This document shows positions 54,027 to 63,826 of a stretch of 64,000 nucleotides of DNA, piece by piece (within the stretch, counting starts at the first letter, position 1; every line of letters starts with the position of its first letter). Under the pieces are notes generated by a model, which was given only the letters and a program-made list of their open reading frames with translations, was not told the origin of the DNA and ran no database searches. The translations under genes and the position numbers were made by a program. The stretch is from Bacillota bacterium (GTDB lineage Bacteria; Bacillota; Desulfotomaculia; Desulfotomaculales; Desulforudaceae): contig JBFLXL010000003.1 of the NCBI GenBank assembly GCA_040757205.1, positions 178,418 through 242,417 on the forward strand. The letters run 5' to 3'.

Positions 54027-54971
54027 ATGGAAAAGTCTTCAAAAATTTATATTGCCGGTCATCGAGGGCTTGTCGGTTCTGCGATTATGCGGAATCTGAA
54101 AGCCAATGGATATGATAACCTGATTGCACGAACAAGCAAAGAACTTGATTTAACAAGACAGGCAGATGTTGAGGCATTTTTCAAAAAAGAACGTCCTGAG
54201 TATGTGTTTTTTGCTGCTGCAAAGGTAGGCGGCATAAATGCCAACAATACATACAGGGCTGATTTTATATACGAAAACCTCCAGATGCAGAATAATGTAA
54301 TCTGGTCATCGTTTAGGTATGGCGTAAAAAAACTTATTTTTTTGGGCAGTGTCTGCATTTATCCTAAGTTTGCACCTGTGCCTGTCAAAGAGGAGTATTT
54401 GCTCACAGGGCCTCTTGAGCCGACAAACGAGTCTTATGCCGTTGCCAAGATTGCTGGTATAAAGTTATGCGAGGCATTATGGGATCAATACGGGTTTAAG
54501 GCAATCTCATGCATGCCGGCTAATCTTTACGGCCAGAATGATAATTTTGATCTGGAAAATTCACATGTTATACCCGCGCTGATTCGCAAATTTCATGAAG
54601 CTAAGCTGTCAAGGGCAAAGTCTGTAATACTCTGGGGCACCGGAGCTCCCCGGCGTGAATTCCTTCATGCTGATGATGCAGCAGATGCGATTGTGTTTTT
54701 GATGAAATATTACGATTCAAAAGAGATGATTAATATCGGAACAGGCGAGGATATTAGCATAAAAGACCTTGCCTTATTGATAAAAGAAATTGTTGGCTAT
54801 GAGGGCAGTATTGAGTGGGATACATCGAAGCCTGATGGAACACCACGCCGTCCCCTTGATGTATCAAGGATTCACTCCCTCGGCTGGCGTTCCAAGATAA
54901 GTTTCAGGGAAGGAATTGCACAGACATACGAGTGGTTTAAAGGGCATTATATGCTTGATGCGAGGATATAA
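54027..54971 (+). CDS. fcl: GDP-L-fucose synthase
   Basis: A 314-residue Fcl: IYIAGHRGLVGSAIMRNL, FFAAAKVGGINANNTYRADFIYENLQMQNNVI, GSVCIYPKFAPVPVKEEYLLTGPLEPTNESYAVAKIAG (catalytic Tyr-x3-Lys) and PANLYGQNDNFD. It epimerises and reduces the Gmd product to GDP-fucose, or the heptose equivalent. ATG 54027 has GGAG 8 bp upstream; ATG 54015 directly after the gmd stop is the alternative. Confidence 0.92.
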   Translation: MEKSSKIYIAGHRGLVGSAIMRNLKANGYDNLIARTSKELDLTRQADVEAFFKKERPEYVFFAAAKVGGINANNTYRADFIYENLQMQNNVIWSSFRYGVKKLIFLGSVCIYPKFAPVPVKEEYLLTGPLEPTNESYAVAKIAGIKLCEALWDQYGFKAISCMPANLYGQNDNFDLENSHVIPALIRKFHEAKLSRAKSVILWGTGAPRREFLHADDAADAIVFLMKYYDSKEMINIGTGEDISIKDLALLIKEIVGYEGSIEWDTSKPDGTPRRPLDVSRIHSLGWRSKISFREGIAQTYEWFKGHYMLDARI

Positions 54972-55119
54972 ATTTTGACAGAATACAGAAAATGGTATTT
55001 ATCTTTTAATTTCCTTTGCTATTTCGACCATTATCACACTGATGTCAAGAGCAGTGTCAGCCCGTTGACATTTGACATAAGTATAGTCTCTTGGCAGTGC
55101 GACAACTTATGACGAATTC

Positions 55120-55766
55120 TCATGATGAATTGCGCGGGCGAATCATGTAGTTCCAGTCGCCATGGAAGGCCGAGCTTTCCAGTTGCACGTCGTTCAGCTG
55201 GGCATCCAAGATCTTGATACCAGTCGGGTAAGGGTTGGTGTCGAGTTGACACGCGACCTTGAGGCCGGTGGCGGTGGTGATGTTGGCGATCTTTTCTCAC
55301 GATCACCTCGTGGCTCGCCAGTGGTCGGCCGCGCCAGTTCTGGGTGATATGGGAGAACAGCCTGTGCTCCACCTTGTTCCACTTGCTGGTGCCCGGAGGA
55401 AAATGGTAGACGGCAATGGCCAAGCCGACTTCGTCGGCGAAGCTTTGCAGTTCGACCTTCCAAAGGCGAGAGCGTGGACTATTGCTGCCGCCAGCATCGG
55501 CGGTGATCAGCAACTCGGTGGCGTCGGGGTAGGCCGCACGCCCCATGCTCTGCCACCAACCGCGAATACTGGCCGCGACGAAGGCGGCGGTATCGTGGTC
55601 GATGCCGACGTTGACCCAGCCTTCGTTGCGGATCAGGTCGTAAACACCGTAGGGCCGCACCTGGCCCAGTTCAGGCAAGACGAAGTCGTGGACGCGCACC
55701 GGCTCCGGCTGCCCTTTGGGTTGCCACTCACGACCGCCATTTTTGAAATCGCCAACCAGCTCTTTT
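55120..55766 (-). pseudogene. ISAzo13-type transposase, truncated and frameshifted
   Basis: The minus strand reads as the C-terminal two thirds of an ISAzo13 transposase: VRVHDFVLPELGQVRPYGVYD, GIDHDTAAFVAASIRGWW, LLITADAGGSN and YHFPPGTSKWNKVEHRLFSHI. A frame change near 55300 separates the end, where the other frame finishes AFHGDWNYMIRPRNSS at 55120. The N-terminal part is cut off at about 55766, where an IS66 end begins. Confidence 0.85.
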
Positions 55767-55898
55767 CTGAGAGTTTACCAGTAAAATTGAGCCGTGTCCA
55801 GTCTGAAGCAAAGTTTTTGCAAGTTTTTTGGATGGCTCGGCAGTACGAATCTCAGGACGAGCGCCTCCACAAGGGAAGCGGGTGTACTGAATGTTTAC
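55767..55898. mobile_element. IS66 right-end fragment
   Basis: About 130 bp closely matching 41043-41175, the right end of the IS66 element, ending in TGAATGTTTAC at 55898. No left end is seen nearby; the ISAzo13 remnant adjoins it. The glycosyltransferase remnant begins at the next base. Confidence 0.85.
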
Positions 55899-56191
55899 GT
55901 GACAGGTTTTGTAAAAGATCCCTATGAATATCTAGAGAGGGCAAAGGTGGTGGTTGCGCCAATGAGAGTTTGGCGCTGGCATTCAGAATAAAATTTTGGA
56001 AGCTATGGCCTTAAGAAAGCCTGTTGTGACAACCCCTTTAGGGGCTCAAGGAATTGAGGGAATGAACGGAAAGCATTTTATAATCGCTGACGGAAAGGAT
56101 GAGATGGCTGAGAAATCTTAGAATTATAGAAGAGAGATATACTTGGGATGTGATTGGTGAAAGGCTTCTAAGGGAGATCGAAGAGATTGTA
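55899..56191 (+). pseudogene. Glycosyltransferase, 3' remnant with frameshifts
   Basis: VTGFVKDPYEYLERAKVVVAPMR, then in the next frame FGAGIQNKILEAMALRKPVVTTPLGAQGIEG, then WDVIGERLLREIEEIV: the C-terminal donor domain of a GT4 enzyme like the one at 50905. A single-base insertion near 55971 and deletions near 56115 break it. The N-terminal half was lost at the IS66 junction. Its stop overlaps the hddC start. Confidence 0.85.
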
Positions 56192-56925
56192 TGAAGGCTC
56201 TGATCTTAGCAGGTGGGTTAGGAACGCGATTGCGAGGGCTCATTAACGATATTCCCAAGCCGATGGCCCCGGTCGCTGGTAGGCCTTTTCTGGAGTATTT
56301 GATTTTGCAGTTGAGAAGACACGGCTTAACAGAGATTGTGCTTTGCATCGGACATTTAGGTGAGCAAGTGAAGAGATACTTTGGGAATGGAGATAAATGG
56401 GGCGTTCATATCTTATATTCTTACGAGAAGGAGCCTCTCGGCACCGGAGGGGCGATTAAGTTAGCTGGAAATCTAATCAAAGAAGAAAACTTTCTGGTCA
56501 TGAATGGGGACTCTTTTCTGGACGTTAACCTAAATGGGCTCATAGATTATCATTTAAGAAGGAAGGCTTTGGCAACGATGGCTTTAGTGGAGGTAGAAGA
56601 TCCCACAAGATACGGGGCTGTTAAGATAAATATAAATGAAGAGATTGAAAGCTTTGTAGAGAAAGGGCAAAGTTCATCGAGACTGATCAATAGTGGGATA
56701 TATGCGCTAAATAGAAAAAACTTCGACCGAATCCCTGTAGGGAAGGTCTCTCTGGAAAAGGAAGTCTTCCCTAAGCTAATCGGTAAGGGGTTCTATGGTA
56801 TGCCTGTAAAAGGTTTCTTTATTGACATCGGAGTTGTGGAAGATTATCGGCGTTTGCAGGATCAACGAGACGTTCTGTCAAAAATAGTGGAAGGCATCGA
56901 CCCGGGAACAGACCATGATCGATAA
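56191..56925 (+). CDS. hddC: D-glycero-D-manno-heptose 1-phosphate guanylyltransferase-like
   Basis: A complete 244-residue nucleotidyltransferase: KALILAGGLGTRLRGLINDIPKPMAPVAGRPFL (nucleotide loop), VMNGDSFLDVNL (metal-binding Asp) and GFFIDIGVVEDYRR. Followed by an hddA-like gene and a gmhA-gmhB fusion, it fits the GDP-D-glycero-alpha-D-manno-heptose route known from S-layer glycoproteins of Aneurinibacillus. The fragment at 34581 is a paralog. Confidence 0.88.
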   Translation: MKALILAGGLGTRLRGLINDIPKPMAPVAGRPFLEYLILQLRRHGLTEIVLCIGHLGEQVKRYFGNGDKWGVHILYSYEKEPLGTGGAIKLAGNLIKEENFLVMNGDSFLDVNLNGLIDYHLRRKALATMALVEVEDPTRYGAVKININEEIESFVEKGQSSSRLINSGIYALNRKNFDRIPVGKVSLEKEVFPKLIGKGFYGMPVKGFFIDIGVVEDYRRLQDQRDVLSKIVEGIDPGTDHDR

Positions 56926-56965
56926 AAGATATCAATAAGTATCAGGCAAAAGAGGGTGAAGTATT

Positions 56966-57957
56966 ATGCTCATTCGAGCTAAAGCACCTTTGAGGATCAG
57001 CCTTGCCGGTGGTGGGATGTGTGCAGAACGCCACAATCAACAAGTATGCTTATGGAACTCTTCACCGCTATCCGAAGAAAGACAACAAGATCCAGATTAA
57101 GTCCGTTGACTTCGGGCTTTCTATCAATTACAACGTTGATGAAGAGCTTGTGTATGACGGCAAGCTCGATCTTATTAAGGCAGCCATCCGTAAACTCGGC
57201 GGACAAGATTCCGAAGGATTCGACCTGTTTCTACATAGTGATGCCCCACCGGGCTCAGGACTCGGGTCATCTTCTGCAATGATGGTCTGCCTTGTAGGCC
57301 TGCTCAAGGATTTCAAGAATCTTCCACTCACAGACTATGAGATCGCCCACTTAGCCTATGTGATTGAGAGAAAAGAGTTGGGTATCAAGGGCGGACTCCA
57401 GGATCAATATGCTGCCACTTTTGGAGGGTTTAATTTCATTGAGTTCTACAAGGACCGGGTGATTGTCAACACGCTTCGGATCAGCCAGGACTGCATCAAT
57501 GAACTTGAACATAATCTACTCCTTCGCTATACAGGTAAGACGCGGCTTTCCGATCACATCATAGAAGATCAGACAAGGCGTTACGAACAAAGTGAGGAAG
57601 AGGCTCTGCAAGGGTTGCGCAAGCAGAAGGAGCTTGCCGTGGAGATGAAAAATACCCTCTTACAGCGGAGGCTTAATGATTTTGGGGGATTATTACATAG
57701 CGCTTGAGAATTTAAAAAGAAGATGTCTTATAGAATCAGTAACCGCATCTATTGACGAAATGTGTGAGGAGGCAAGAAAGCACGGGGCTTTAGGTGATAA
57801 AATTACCGGGGCGGGTGGAGGTGGCTACGTGCTTTTCTATTGCCTCTTTGAGCGCAAGCATAAGGTGGCCGAAGTACTCAAGAAGATAGGATCTACAATT
57901 ACAGAGTTCGCCTTTGAATTTCATGGGCTTCAAACTTGGAGGGTCAACAATGACTGA
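56966..57957 (+). pseudogene. HddA-type heptose kinase, broken
   Basis: It begins LIRAKAPLRISLAGGG, then loses about 13 codons (the TDxxPY segment of the active site) with a frame change near 57017. The kinase continues as NATINKYAYGTLHRYPKK to LLHSA, where TGA at 57706 replaces the expected Trp codon, and a further frame change near 57745 leads to DKITGAGGGGYVLFYC. ATP motif PPGSGLGSSSAMM is intact. Three lesions make it inactive; the intact paralog is at 33582. Confidence 0.88.
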
Positions 57958-59083
57958 GCTGGAAGACTTGGTAAGACAGCGCGTCCAAGAAAGCCTCCGG
58001 GTTAAAGAAAGGCTTTTACAGCGCGACCAAGTAAAGGTGATCGCTGAGATAGCAAAGGTTCTTGTTGAGGCTTATCGCAAGGGCAAGAAGGTAATTTTAT
58101 TTGGCAATGGAGGCAGTGCCGCCGATGCCCAGCATATTGCTGCTGAGCTTGGTGGAAAATACTATTTAGATCGAGATCCTCTGCCTGCAATAACTTTAAC
58201 AGTCAATACCTCATTGCTGACGGCGCTCAGCAATGACTATTCTTTTGATACGGTCTTTGCTAGGCAGTTAGAAGCCCTCGGCCAAGAAGGGGATGTGACC
58301 ATTGGAATCACCACCAGCGGAAACTCGGAGAACGTGATCCAAGCTTTAAAGGTCGCTAAAGAAAAAGGGTTAATAACAGTTGGGTTTACTGGCAGGGATG
58401 GAGGTAGGTTGAAAGATGTGGTAGACTACTGCTTACATATTCCCAGCGATGATACTCCCAGGATACAGGAAGGTCACATCACAGTGGGGCATATCATCTG
58501 TGAGATCGTGGAAAGGGAGCTGTTTGACGCCGATGCAAAACAAGAAAACAAGAAGCATAAGGCGGTTTTTCTTGATCGCGATGGGGTAATCAATAAAAAG
58601 GCACCGGAAGGGGATTACATCAAGAGCTGGGACGAATTTAAGTTCCTTTCAGATGTTGATGTGGCAATAAGGAGATTGAACGAAAAAGGATTTCTTGTAG
58701 TTGTAGTCTCCAACCAGCGGGGAATCGCCAGAGGAGTTATGACGGAAGATGATCTGAAGGAAATCCATACCAGGATGAAATACGAACTATGCAAAGGCGG
58801 TACTATCATTGACGCAATTTACTATTGCCCTCATGATGTGGACGCCCACTGTGGCTGTAGAAAGCCTAACCCCGGGTTATTGTTCAGGGCTGCGAAAGAG
58901 CACGACATTGACTTGGAGCGATCCTGGATGATCGGGGATTCTAAATCCGATATTGAAGCGGGCAAAAGAGCCAGATGTAAGGCGATCCTGCTGGCAAACC
59001 CCGATCCAGTCCGTAGTGGGGTAGAACGAGAGTTTATCGCCAAATCCTTAGCAGAGGCTGTCAACTGGATCTTAACGGTATAG
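57950..59083 (+). CDS. GmhA-GmhB fusion: heptose isomerase plus bisphosphate phosphatase
   Basis: A 377-residue two-domain protein. Residues 1-195 are a SIS-fold sedoheptulose 7-phosphate isomerase (VILFGNGGSAADAQHIAAEL, IGITTSGNSENVI, EGHITVGHIICEIVE). Residues 205-377 are a HAD phosphatase of the GmhB/HisB type: AVFLDRDGVINKK (nucleophile DxD), VVSNQRGIARG, the zinc site CPHDVDAHCGCRKP and MIGDSKSDIEAG. It would catalyse steps 1 and 3 of GDP-heptose synthesis. GGAGGG precedes ATG 57950. Confidence 0.92.
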   Translation: MTELEDLVRQRVQESLRVKERLLQRDQVKVIAEIAKVLVEAYRKGKKVILFGNGGSAADAQHIAAELGGKYYLDRDPLPAITLTVNTSLLTALSNDYSFDTVFARQLEALGQEGDVTIGITTSGNSENVIQALKVAKEKGLITVGFTGRDGGRLKDVVDYCLHIPSDDTPRIQEGHITVGHIICEIVERELFDADAKQENKKHKAVFLDRDGVINKKAPEGDYIKSWDEFKFLSDVDVAIRRLNEKGFLVVVVSNQRGIARGVMTEDDLKEIHTRMKYELCKGGTIIDAIYYCPHDVDAHCGCRKPNPGLLFRAAKEHDIDLERSWMIGDSKSDIEAGKRARCKAILLANPDPVRSGVEREFIAKSLAEAVNWILTV

Positions 59084-59560
59084 TGTCACGGGGACGGTTC
59101 TCGAAGATGGTTTTTTAATTACGACACTGTGGCTCCCAGTTCATGAGCGCAAAAAGAAAAAGACCACTTTATGCGGTCCCCGTTCTTATGAGCATCGGGT
59201 ACCATTTTGGTACCCGATGAGATGAGCGTCTCCACCCGAGAGGTAGATCATCTAGATGATCTGACCTACGACCCGGTAATACTTTAGGTTGTTGCAAAGT
59301 GGACCAGGGCTACCTTAAAGACCCCTTGGTTTTGGCCCTGCCGGAATTCAGACGCTGTATGTATACACCATAATTGCCAGTCAGTGTCTCCGTGCCCGTT
59401 GCAGAATTGGGGGTTGACAACCGGCAACGGTTTTAATGCAACGCTACTGATCAAGATTCTGTTTTCGGAGGAGTCGCTCACGACAATTCTTCGTCGCCAC
59501 CGGGGATGAAAATATCATCCAAGATTCTATTTTCGAGGGAGTCAGAATTACATAAAGGTT
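59084..59560. other. Gene-free stretch with palindrome and repeats
   Basis: No gene seen. 59090-59110 has a CACGGGGACGGTTCTC sequence related to the dispersed palindromes. A perfect 12-bp hairpin (CATCGGGTACCA with its complement, loop TTT) lies at 59193-59219 but lacks a T-run. The last 100 bp hold the 68-bp repeat. Confidence 0.55.
59453..59540 (+). repeat. 68-bp dispersed repeat, copy at 59 kb with partial tandem
   Basis: AAGATTCTGTTTTCGGAG at 59453 and AAGATTCTATTTTCGAGG at 59521 mark a 68-bp period; the unit between them (59471-59540) matches 21991-22060. It ends about 20 bp before the HEPN-like gene, just as the other copy ends before the acyltransferase gene. Confidence 0.8.
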
Positions 59561-60292
59561 ATGAGAACTAGTGACATGGATTACTTTAATCTGACTGCTC
59601 ACTATGCAGAGTATAGGTTTAAAGAATTGCCACCACCGCTAGAATGGATTGAGCCCTCAATAAACATGTTATATCTGAATGCTGTTTCTTCCTTTGTGCT
59701 TGGCAATCATTTTGCCTCAATCATATCAATGAGTTGCTTATTGGAACATACATTAAGACTAGCTTTGTTTGATAAAGAGAACACGGGATTGCGTAGAAAA
59801 GTTACTATTGAGCAACTTGATAGTATGGGAACAATTACAAGGTTGATAACTGAGGCGAGTGAGAATGGGCTTATCGACAAAGCTGATTTACCTTGGTGGA
59901 CTGAGGTTGCAAAAGTAATTAGGCACAAATCAGCACATTATATTATTCCTCATATTCTAAGAGAGTTCTCTAAAAAGGAATATCCAGATAGCGAAAAAAT
60001 TCGGGAGATCTATCATCCTGAGTATTATAGGTTTACTGATGGAGAAGGGAGACCGACAAATCATATTGGACATGATTGGGGTTCTTTTTTCCATAAATCC
60101 GATTACTATATTTGCAGGGCTTTTGTTTTTGACGCTACAAAGTTCATTAAGAAGATAATAGCCAAGACAAACTGGAAACCTGATAGGAGTTGGTGGAAGT
60201 CTCAGGAAGATGAGTATAATGCGTTTTTCCAATACAAATGGACTTATGAGGAAATGAAGAAGAGTTTGGCCAAATTGTATAGCAGCATCTAG
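59561..60292 (+). CDS. HEPN-like protein of unknown function
   Basis: A 243-residue protein not assigned to a family I know. It is mostly helical, with NHFASIISMSCLLEHTLRLALFD as a likely core helix pair, and R121-HKSA-H126-Y127 (KVIRHKSAHYI), which fits the R-x4-H motif of HEPN ribonucleases. The C-terminal third is rich in aromatic residues (WKPDRSWWKSQEDEYNAFFQYKW). The gene is AT-rich and alone on its transcript. Start ATG 59561 or ATG 59576. No nucleotidyltransferase partner adjoins it. Confidence 0.6.
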   Translation: MRTSDMDYFNLTAHYAEYRFKELPPPLEWIEPSINMLYLNAVSSFVLGNHFASIISMSCLLEHTLRLALFDKENTGLRRKVTIEQLDSMGTITRLITEASENGLIDKADLPWWTEVAKVIRHKSAHYIIPHILREFSKKEYPDSEKIREIYHPEYYRFTDGEGRPTNHIGHDWGSFFHKSDYYICRAFVFDATKFIKKIIAKTNWKPDRSWWKSQEDEYNAFFQYKWTYEEMKKSLAKLYSSI

Positions 60293-60357
60293 GTGACATT
60301 CAATATCATTTCGTTCTAAGCCCCTCTCTTTGATGCCACCAAAGGAGGAACCACACA

Positions 60358-61250
60358 TGAAAGTAACCATTATCGGCACCGGCTACGTCGGCCTCACCAC
60401 CGGGGTGGCCTTGGCCTACATCGGCCACGAGGTGCAGTGCATCGGACGCACTCCGGGCGTGGTGGCCGAGCTCGCCAACGGGCGGGTGCCCATCCACGAG
60501 CCGGGGGTGAAGGAGCTGTTGGGCCGATCTGCCGTTGCAGTTCGGGCTCTGGGACAGCTTTGACCCGGATTCGGACGTTATCTTCATCGGGGTGGGTACA
60601 CCCCGGATGCCGAACGGGGACGCGGATGTGTCCGGCGTGGAGGCGGTGGCCGAGGAGATCGGGCGGCGGCTGAACGAGCGGCCGTACGTCACGGTGTGAA
60701 TAAGTCCACGGTGCCCTTGGGCTCGGCCCGGCACGTGGAGGGGATTATCAAGAACCGGTTAAGAGAGCGGGGCCTAGCGACCAGGCTGGCGGTGGCCTTG
60801 AACCCCGAGTTCTTGCGGGAGGGGTCGGCCTTATACGATACCTTTTATCCGGACCGCATCGTCGTGGGGGCGGACCAGCAGTTCGCCCTAAACACCCTGC
60901 GGGAGCTGTATACCCCGATCCTGGAGCAGACCTTTACCCCGCCGGCGTCGGTGCCCCGGCCGCAGGGGAACAAACTGCCGGTGTTTTTGACCACCACGCC
61001 CACCAGTGCCGAGCTGATCAAGTACGCGTCCAACGCCTTTTTAGCCATGAAGATTTCGTTATATTAACGAGTTCGCCGACCTGGCCGAGCACGTGGGGGC
61101 GGACATCACCGAGGTGGCCCGGGGGATCGGGCTGGACGAGCGGATCGGGCTAAGGTACCTGATGGCCGGGGCGGGCTGGGGCGGCAGCTGCTTCGGCAAG
61201 GACGTGAGCGCGATCATCCACACCGCCGGGCAGTACGGCTACGCACTACC
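60358..61250 (+). pseudogene. UDP-glucose 6-dehydrogenase, frameshifted and truncated
   Basis: The N-terminal NAD domain (KVTIIGTGYVGLTTGVALAYIGHEV) starts at ATG 60358 with AAAGGAGG upstream. Single-base frame changes occur near 60527, 60697 and 61062; the pieces continue as FDPDSDVIFIGVGTPRMPNGDA, NKSTVPLGSARHVEG, LNPEFLREGSA and GAGWGGSCFGKDV (active-site Cys kept). Sequence switches to HerA near 61250, so the UDP-binding C-terminal domain is absent. GC content is high, unlike the genes before it. Confidence 0.88.
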
Positions 61251-62396
61251 ATCTTCCGCTATGGGGCGGATGGAAGGGAGCCGGGGGTACGGCCGCTGAC
61301 CAGCAACTTCTATTCCGAGGAGACGATCGCGGTTACCTGGTCAATCATTACCGCCTACCTTACCCCGCGAAACCAGTCCAACTACATCCGTAGTTTCCTG
61401 GCGGCCGATGTGGTCGGTCCGGAGACGCCGGAAGATGACCGCAGTGCTTTTTTCCGAGCGGGGCGGCGCCGGGCGGCGTTGTTTGCGACTTTTCTGAAAG
61501 GTAATTTTGCGCCGCCGCCGGGGTTTAGTATCACCATTGTTGCCAACAAGGGTGTAATCAGTGCGGTCAACGAACAGGTTGGAGACGGATCGGAGTTCAA
61601 GACTTTTCAAGGCGGCAAGCTGCGTCTTACCGCAAGCAACCTGAAGTTGTTCTGGGACGCGCTGATCAAGGCGATGGACGAGGGGGCGGACTTGGGCGAC
61701 TGGGTGGATTCGGAACTGCAGGCCGTTTTGGACCTCTACAAGGGTAGCGTCGGTTCGGGGTTTCGATTGTTGGAACCGCTACGCCCGTATCATTCTCCGA
61801 GCTCCACGGCGGACTATGCCGAACAGGTGCTCAGTGAGCTGGTGAACGGTAAGATTGCGATCGTGGATTTGTCGTTAGGCTCGGATATCATCCTGAGATT
61901 CTGCTCCGAGCGGATCGTGAACCATATTCTTCAGAATGCGGCCCGGCGTTTTGCAGACGGGCTGGAGGCGCACCAGATCCAGATCTATATCGAAGAGGCC
62001 CACCGCCTGTTCAACCGCGACCGGATGAATGTGCCGGCCGAGGCAGACCCCTATGTGCGTCTGGCCAAGGAGGCGGCCAAGTATAAGATCGGCTTGATCT
62101 ACGCGACCCAGGAAGTGAGCAGCGTGGACCCGCTGATCCTTTCCAATACTTCGAACTGGATTGTAACGCACCTGAATAACCGTAACGAAGTCAAAGAGCT
62201 TTCCAAGTACTATGATTTTCAGGATTTTCAGGAGTTGACATTGAAGGCGGAGGATGTGGGGTTCGCGCGGGTGAAAACCCGCAGCGGCCGTTACATTATT
62301 CCGATGCAGATAGATTTGTTTAGTGAGAGCAGGGTGCAGGCCGCGCGAGAGGCCTGTTTGCATGCTTTGGAGCAGCAGGTGGAGGGAGAAGAATAG
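61251..62396 (+). pseudogene. HerA-type ATPase, 5'-truncated
   Basis: About 380 codons matching the C-terminal part of HerA/DUF87 DNA-translocating ATPases: SLGSDIILRFCSERIVNHIL, IQIYIEEAHRLFNRD (Walker B with EEAH) and KYKIGLIYATQEVSSVDPLILSNTSNW. The N-terminal HAS-barrel and Walker A lie upstream of the junction with ugd and are missing. An internal GTG at 61410 could start translation but the product would lack the P-loop. It ends 2 bp before the NurA-like gene, its expected partner. Confidence 0.8.
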
Positions 62397-62398
62397 AG

Positions 62399-63784
62399 AT
62401 GCCTTATTTCACACGGTCCGGCCGCCTGCAAAGCTCGAGGAGCATCGGCCACGTGCCCATCGTTGAGAACGAATTGATCAGCGCGCGGTTGCAGGATTTC
62501 CGCGTCTTCAATCCGGAGGCTGAGGTGGGGATTAGTCCGAAGCTGATTGTCTGTGCGGATGCCTTGGCGCTGCCGGGGGAGCCGGTGCGGTGGGTGATGT
62601 CTTTTGACGGTTCCCCGCAGGAGGTGGCTGTGCGCGAACGATATCCAAGCACGCGCATCGGCTACATCCAAATTGCCGGCGTTCTAGTGCATCTGGAAGA
62701 GATGTTGCGCCAGGGGAAAGAGCAGTTTGTCGATCCGGCCGTCATCAGGAAGGCAACCCAGGAGGCCTTGCACTCCATGGTTTTGCCGGGGTCGAACGTA
62801 TGTCGGCAGGATATGGCGACGGTAAAAGACTCGTGGCGGGCCGAGGTGTACGAGATCTTTCGGGATTACCGAGTGGAAGATTCCTCCCTTCTGGATGTCT
62901 ATATGCTTCTGGTGGGCTATAGCGACAAGCGTTCTCCGGGGGGCGGGGTGATCGTTGCACGGTGTCCGGCAGCCGCTTCGTGTAAGATAGGCGACATCGA
63001 GGTGCCGGTGGATGGGACAACCTGCCCGGGCTGCGGCGGGCGCGTTTTCCCTACTGATGCTCTTAGGATTCACGAGGAAGTGTCCGAGGAGCACGGCAAT
63101 GCCACTGCGCTCGGCCGGCTGATGACCTGTCTGGAGCATATTACCATTGTGGCTTACCTGCATTTTCTGGCGCGGCGGCTACCACGTGCGTTGGGGATTG
63201 TGGCCTTTATTCTCGATGGGCCGCTGACGCTCTTTGGGCCGCAGGCCTGGTTGCATTCCCCCATTTTGGCTTTCATCCATGACCTGTACAGAGTACTGGC
63301 GGAGGACAACAAGAAAAGCCCGGTGATCATCGGCATCGAGAAGAGTGGGCAGTTTGCCGAGCACGCGGACGCCATCGGAGACCGTATCAAGCCTGGTTGC
63401 CTGATGATGTTGCCCGACAAGTACATCTATGATCATATTCTGACCTTCCGCTCATCTTCGTCCGCTGCTTTTGGCCGGGATACTTACTACGGACAGAAGT
63501 TCTTTTACAAGACGGCGCGTGGACAGCTGCTGACCATTACCGTACCTAAGACTAATAAAGACACTGCCAGCCCGCACGATCCGAGGGAGTATGAGCTGCT
63601 TCCGGATGCGCTGGCCTTGTTGGACCGTGTCGGCACGGCGCTGTATAAGGACGCCGTGATTCCGATTGCCTTGGCGCACAACTACGCTTCCATACCGTTG
63701 CGCACGGGGTCTAAGGTTTTGAAGCTCTTGGCTCAGGGGCAGTTAGGGGTCAACCAGGAGGATGGCGAGGGAGTAGAACGGTAG
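62399..63784 (+). CDS. NurA-like nuclease with zinc ribbon
   Basis: A 461-residue protein with NurA-domain features: SFDGSPQEVAVRERYPSTRIGYIQI (first Asp of the nuclease site), LGIVAFILDGPLTLFG (second acidic strand) and VIIGIEKSGQFAEHADAI, DRIKPGCLMMLPDKYI. An inserted zinc ribbon is visible (CPAAASCK and CPGCGGRVF, about residues 190-220). NurA works with HerA in DNA end resection; HerA-nuclease pairs also serve in anti-phage islands. Here the ATPase partner is truncated, so activity is doubtful unless another HerA exists. Confidence 0.72.
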   Translation: MPYFTRSGRLQSSRSIGHVPIVENELISARLQDFRVFNPEAEVGISPKLIVCADALALPGEPVRWVMSFDGSPQEVAVRERYPSTRIGYIQIAGVLVHLEEMLRQGKEQFVDPAVIRKATQEALHSMVLPGSNVCRQDMATVKDSWRAEVYEIFRDYRVEDSSLLDVYMLLVGYSDKRSPGGGVIVARCPAAASCKIGDIEVPVDGTTCPGCGGRVFPTDALRIHEEVSEEHGNATALGRLMTCLEHITIVAYLHFLARRLPRALGIVAFILDGPLTLFGPQAWLHSPILAFIHDLYRVLAEDNKKSPVIIGIEKSGQFAEHADAIGDRIKPGCLMMLPDKYIYDHILTFRSSSSAAFGRDTYYGQKFFYKTARGQLLTITVPKTNKDTASPHDPREYELLPDALALLDRVGTALYKDAVIPIALAHNYASIPLRTGSKVLKLLAQGQLGVNQEDGEGVER

Positions 63785-63826
63785 GGTAGATTGTGGAGAA
63801 ATGTAATTGCCGGCTTTGTCGGTGCG

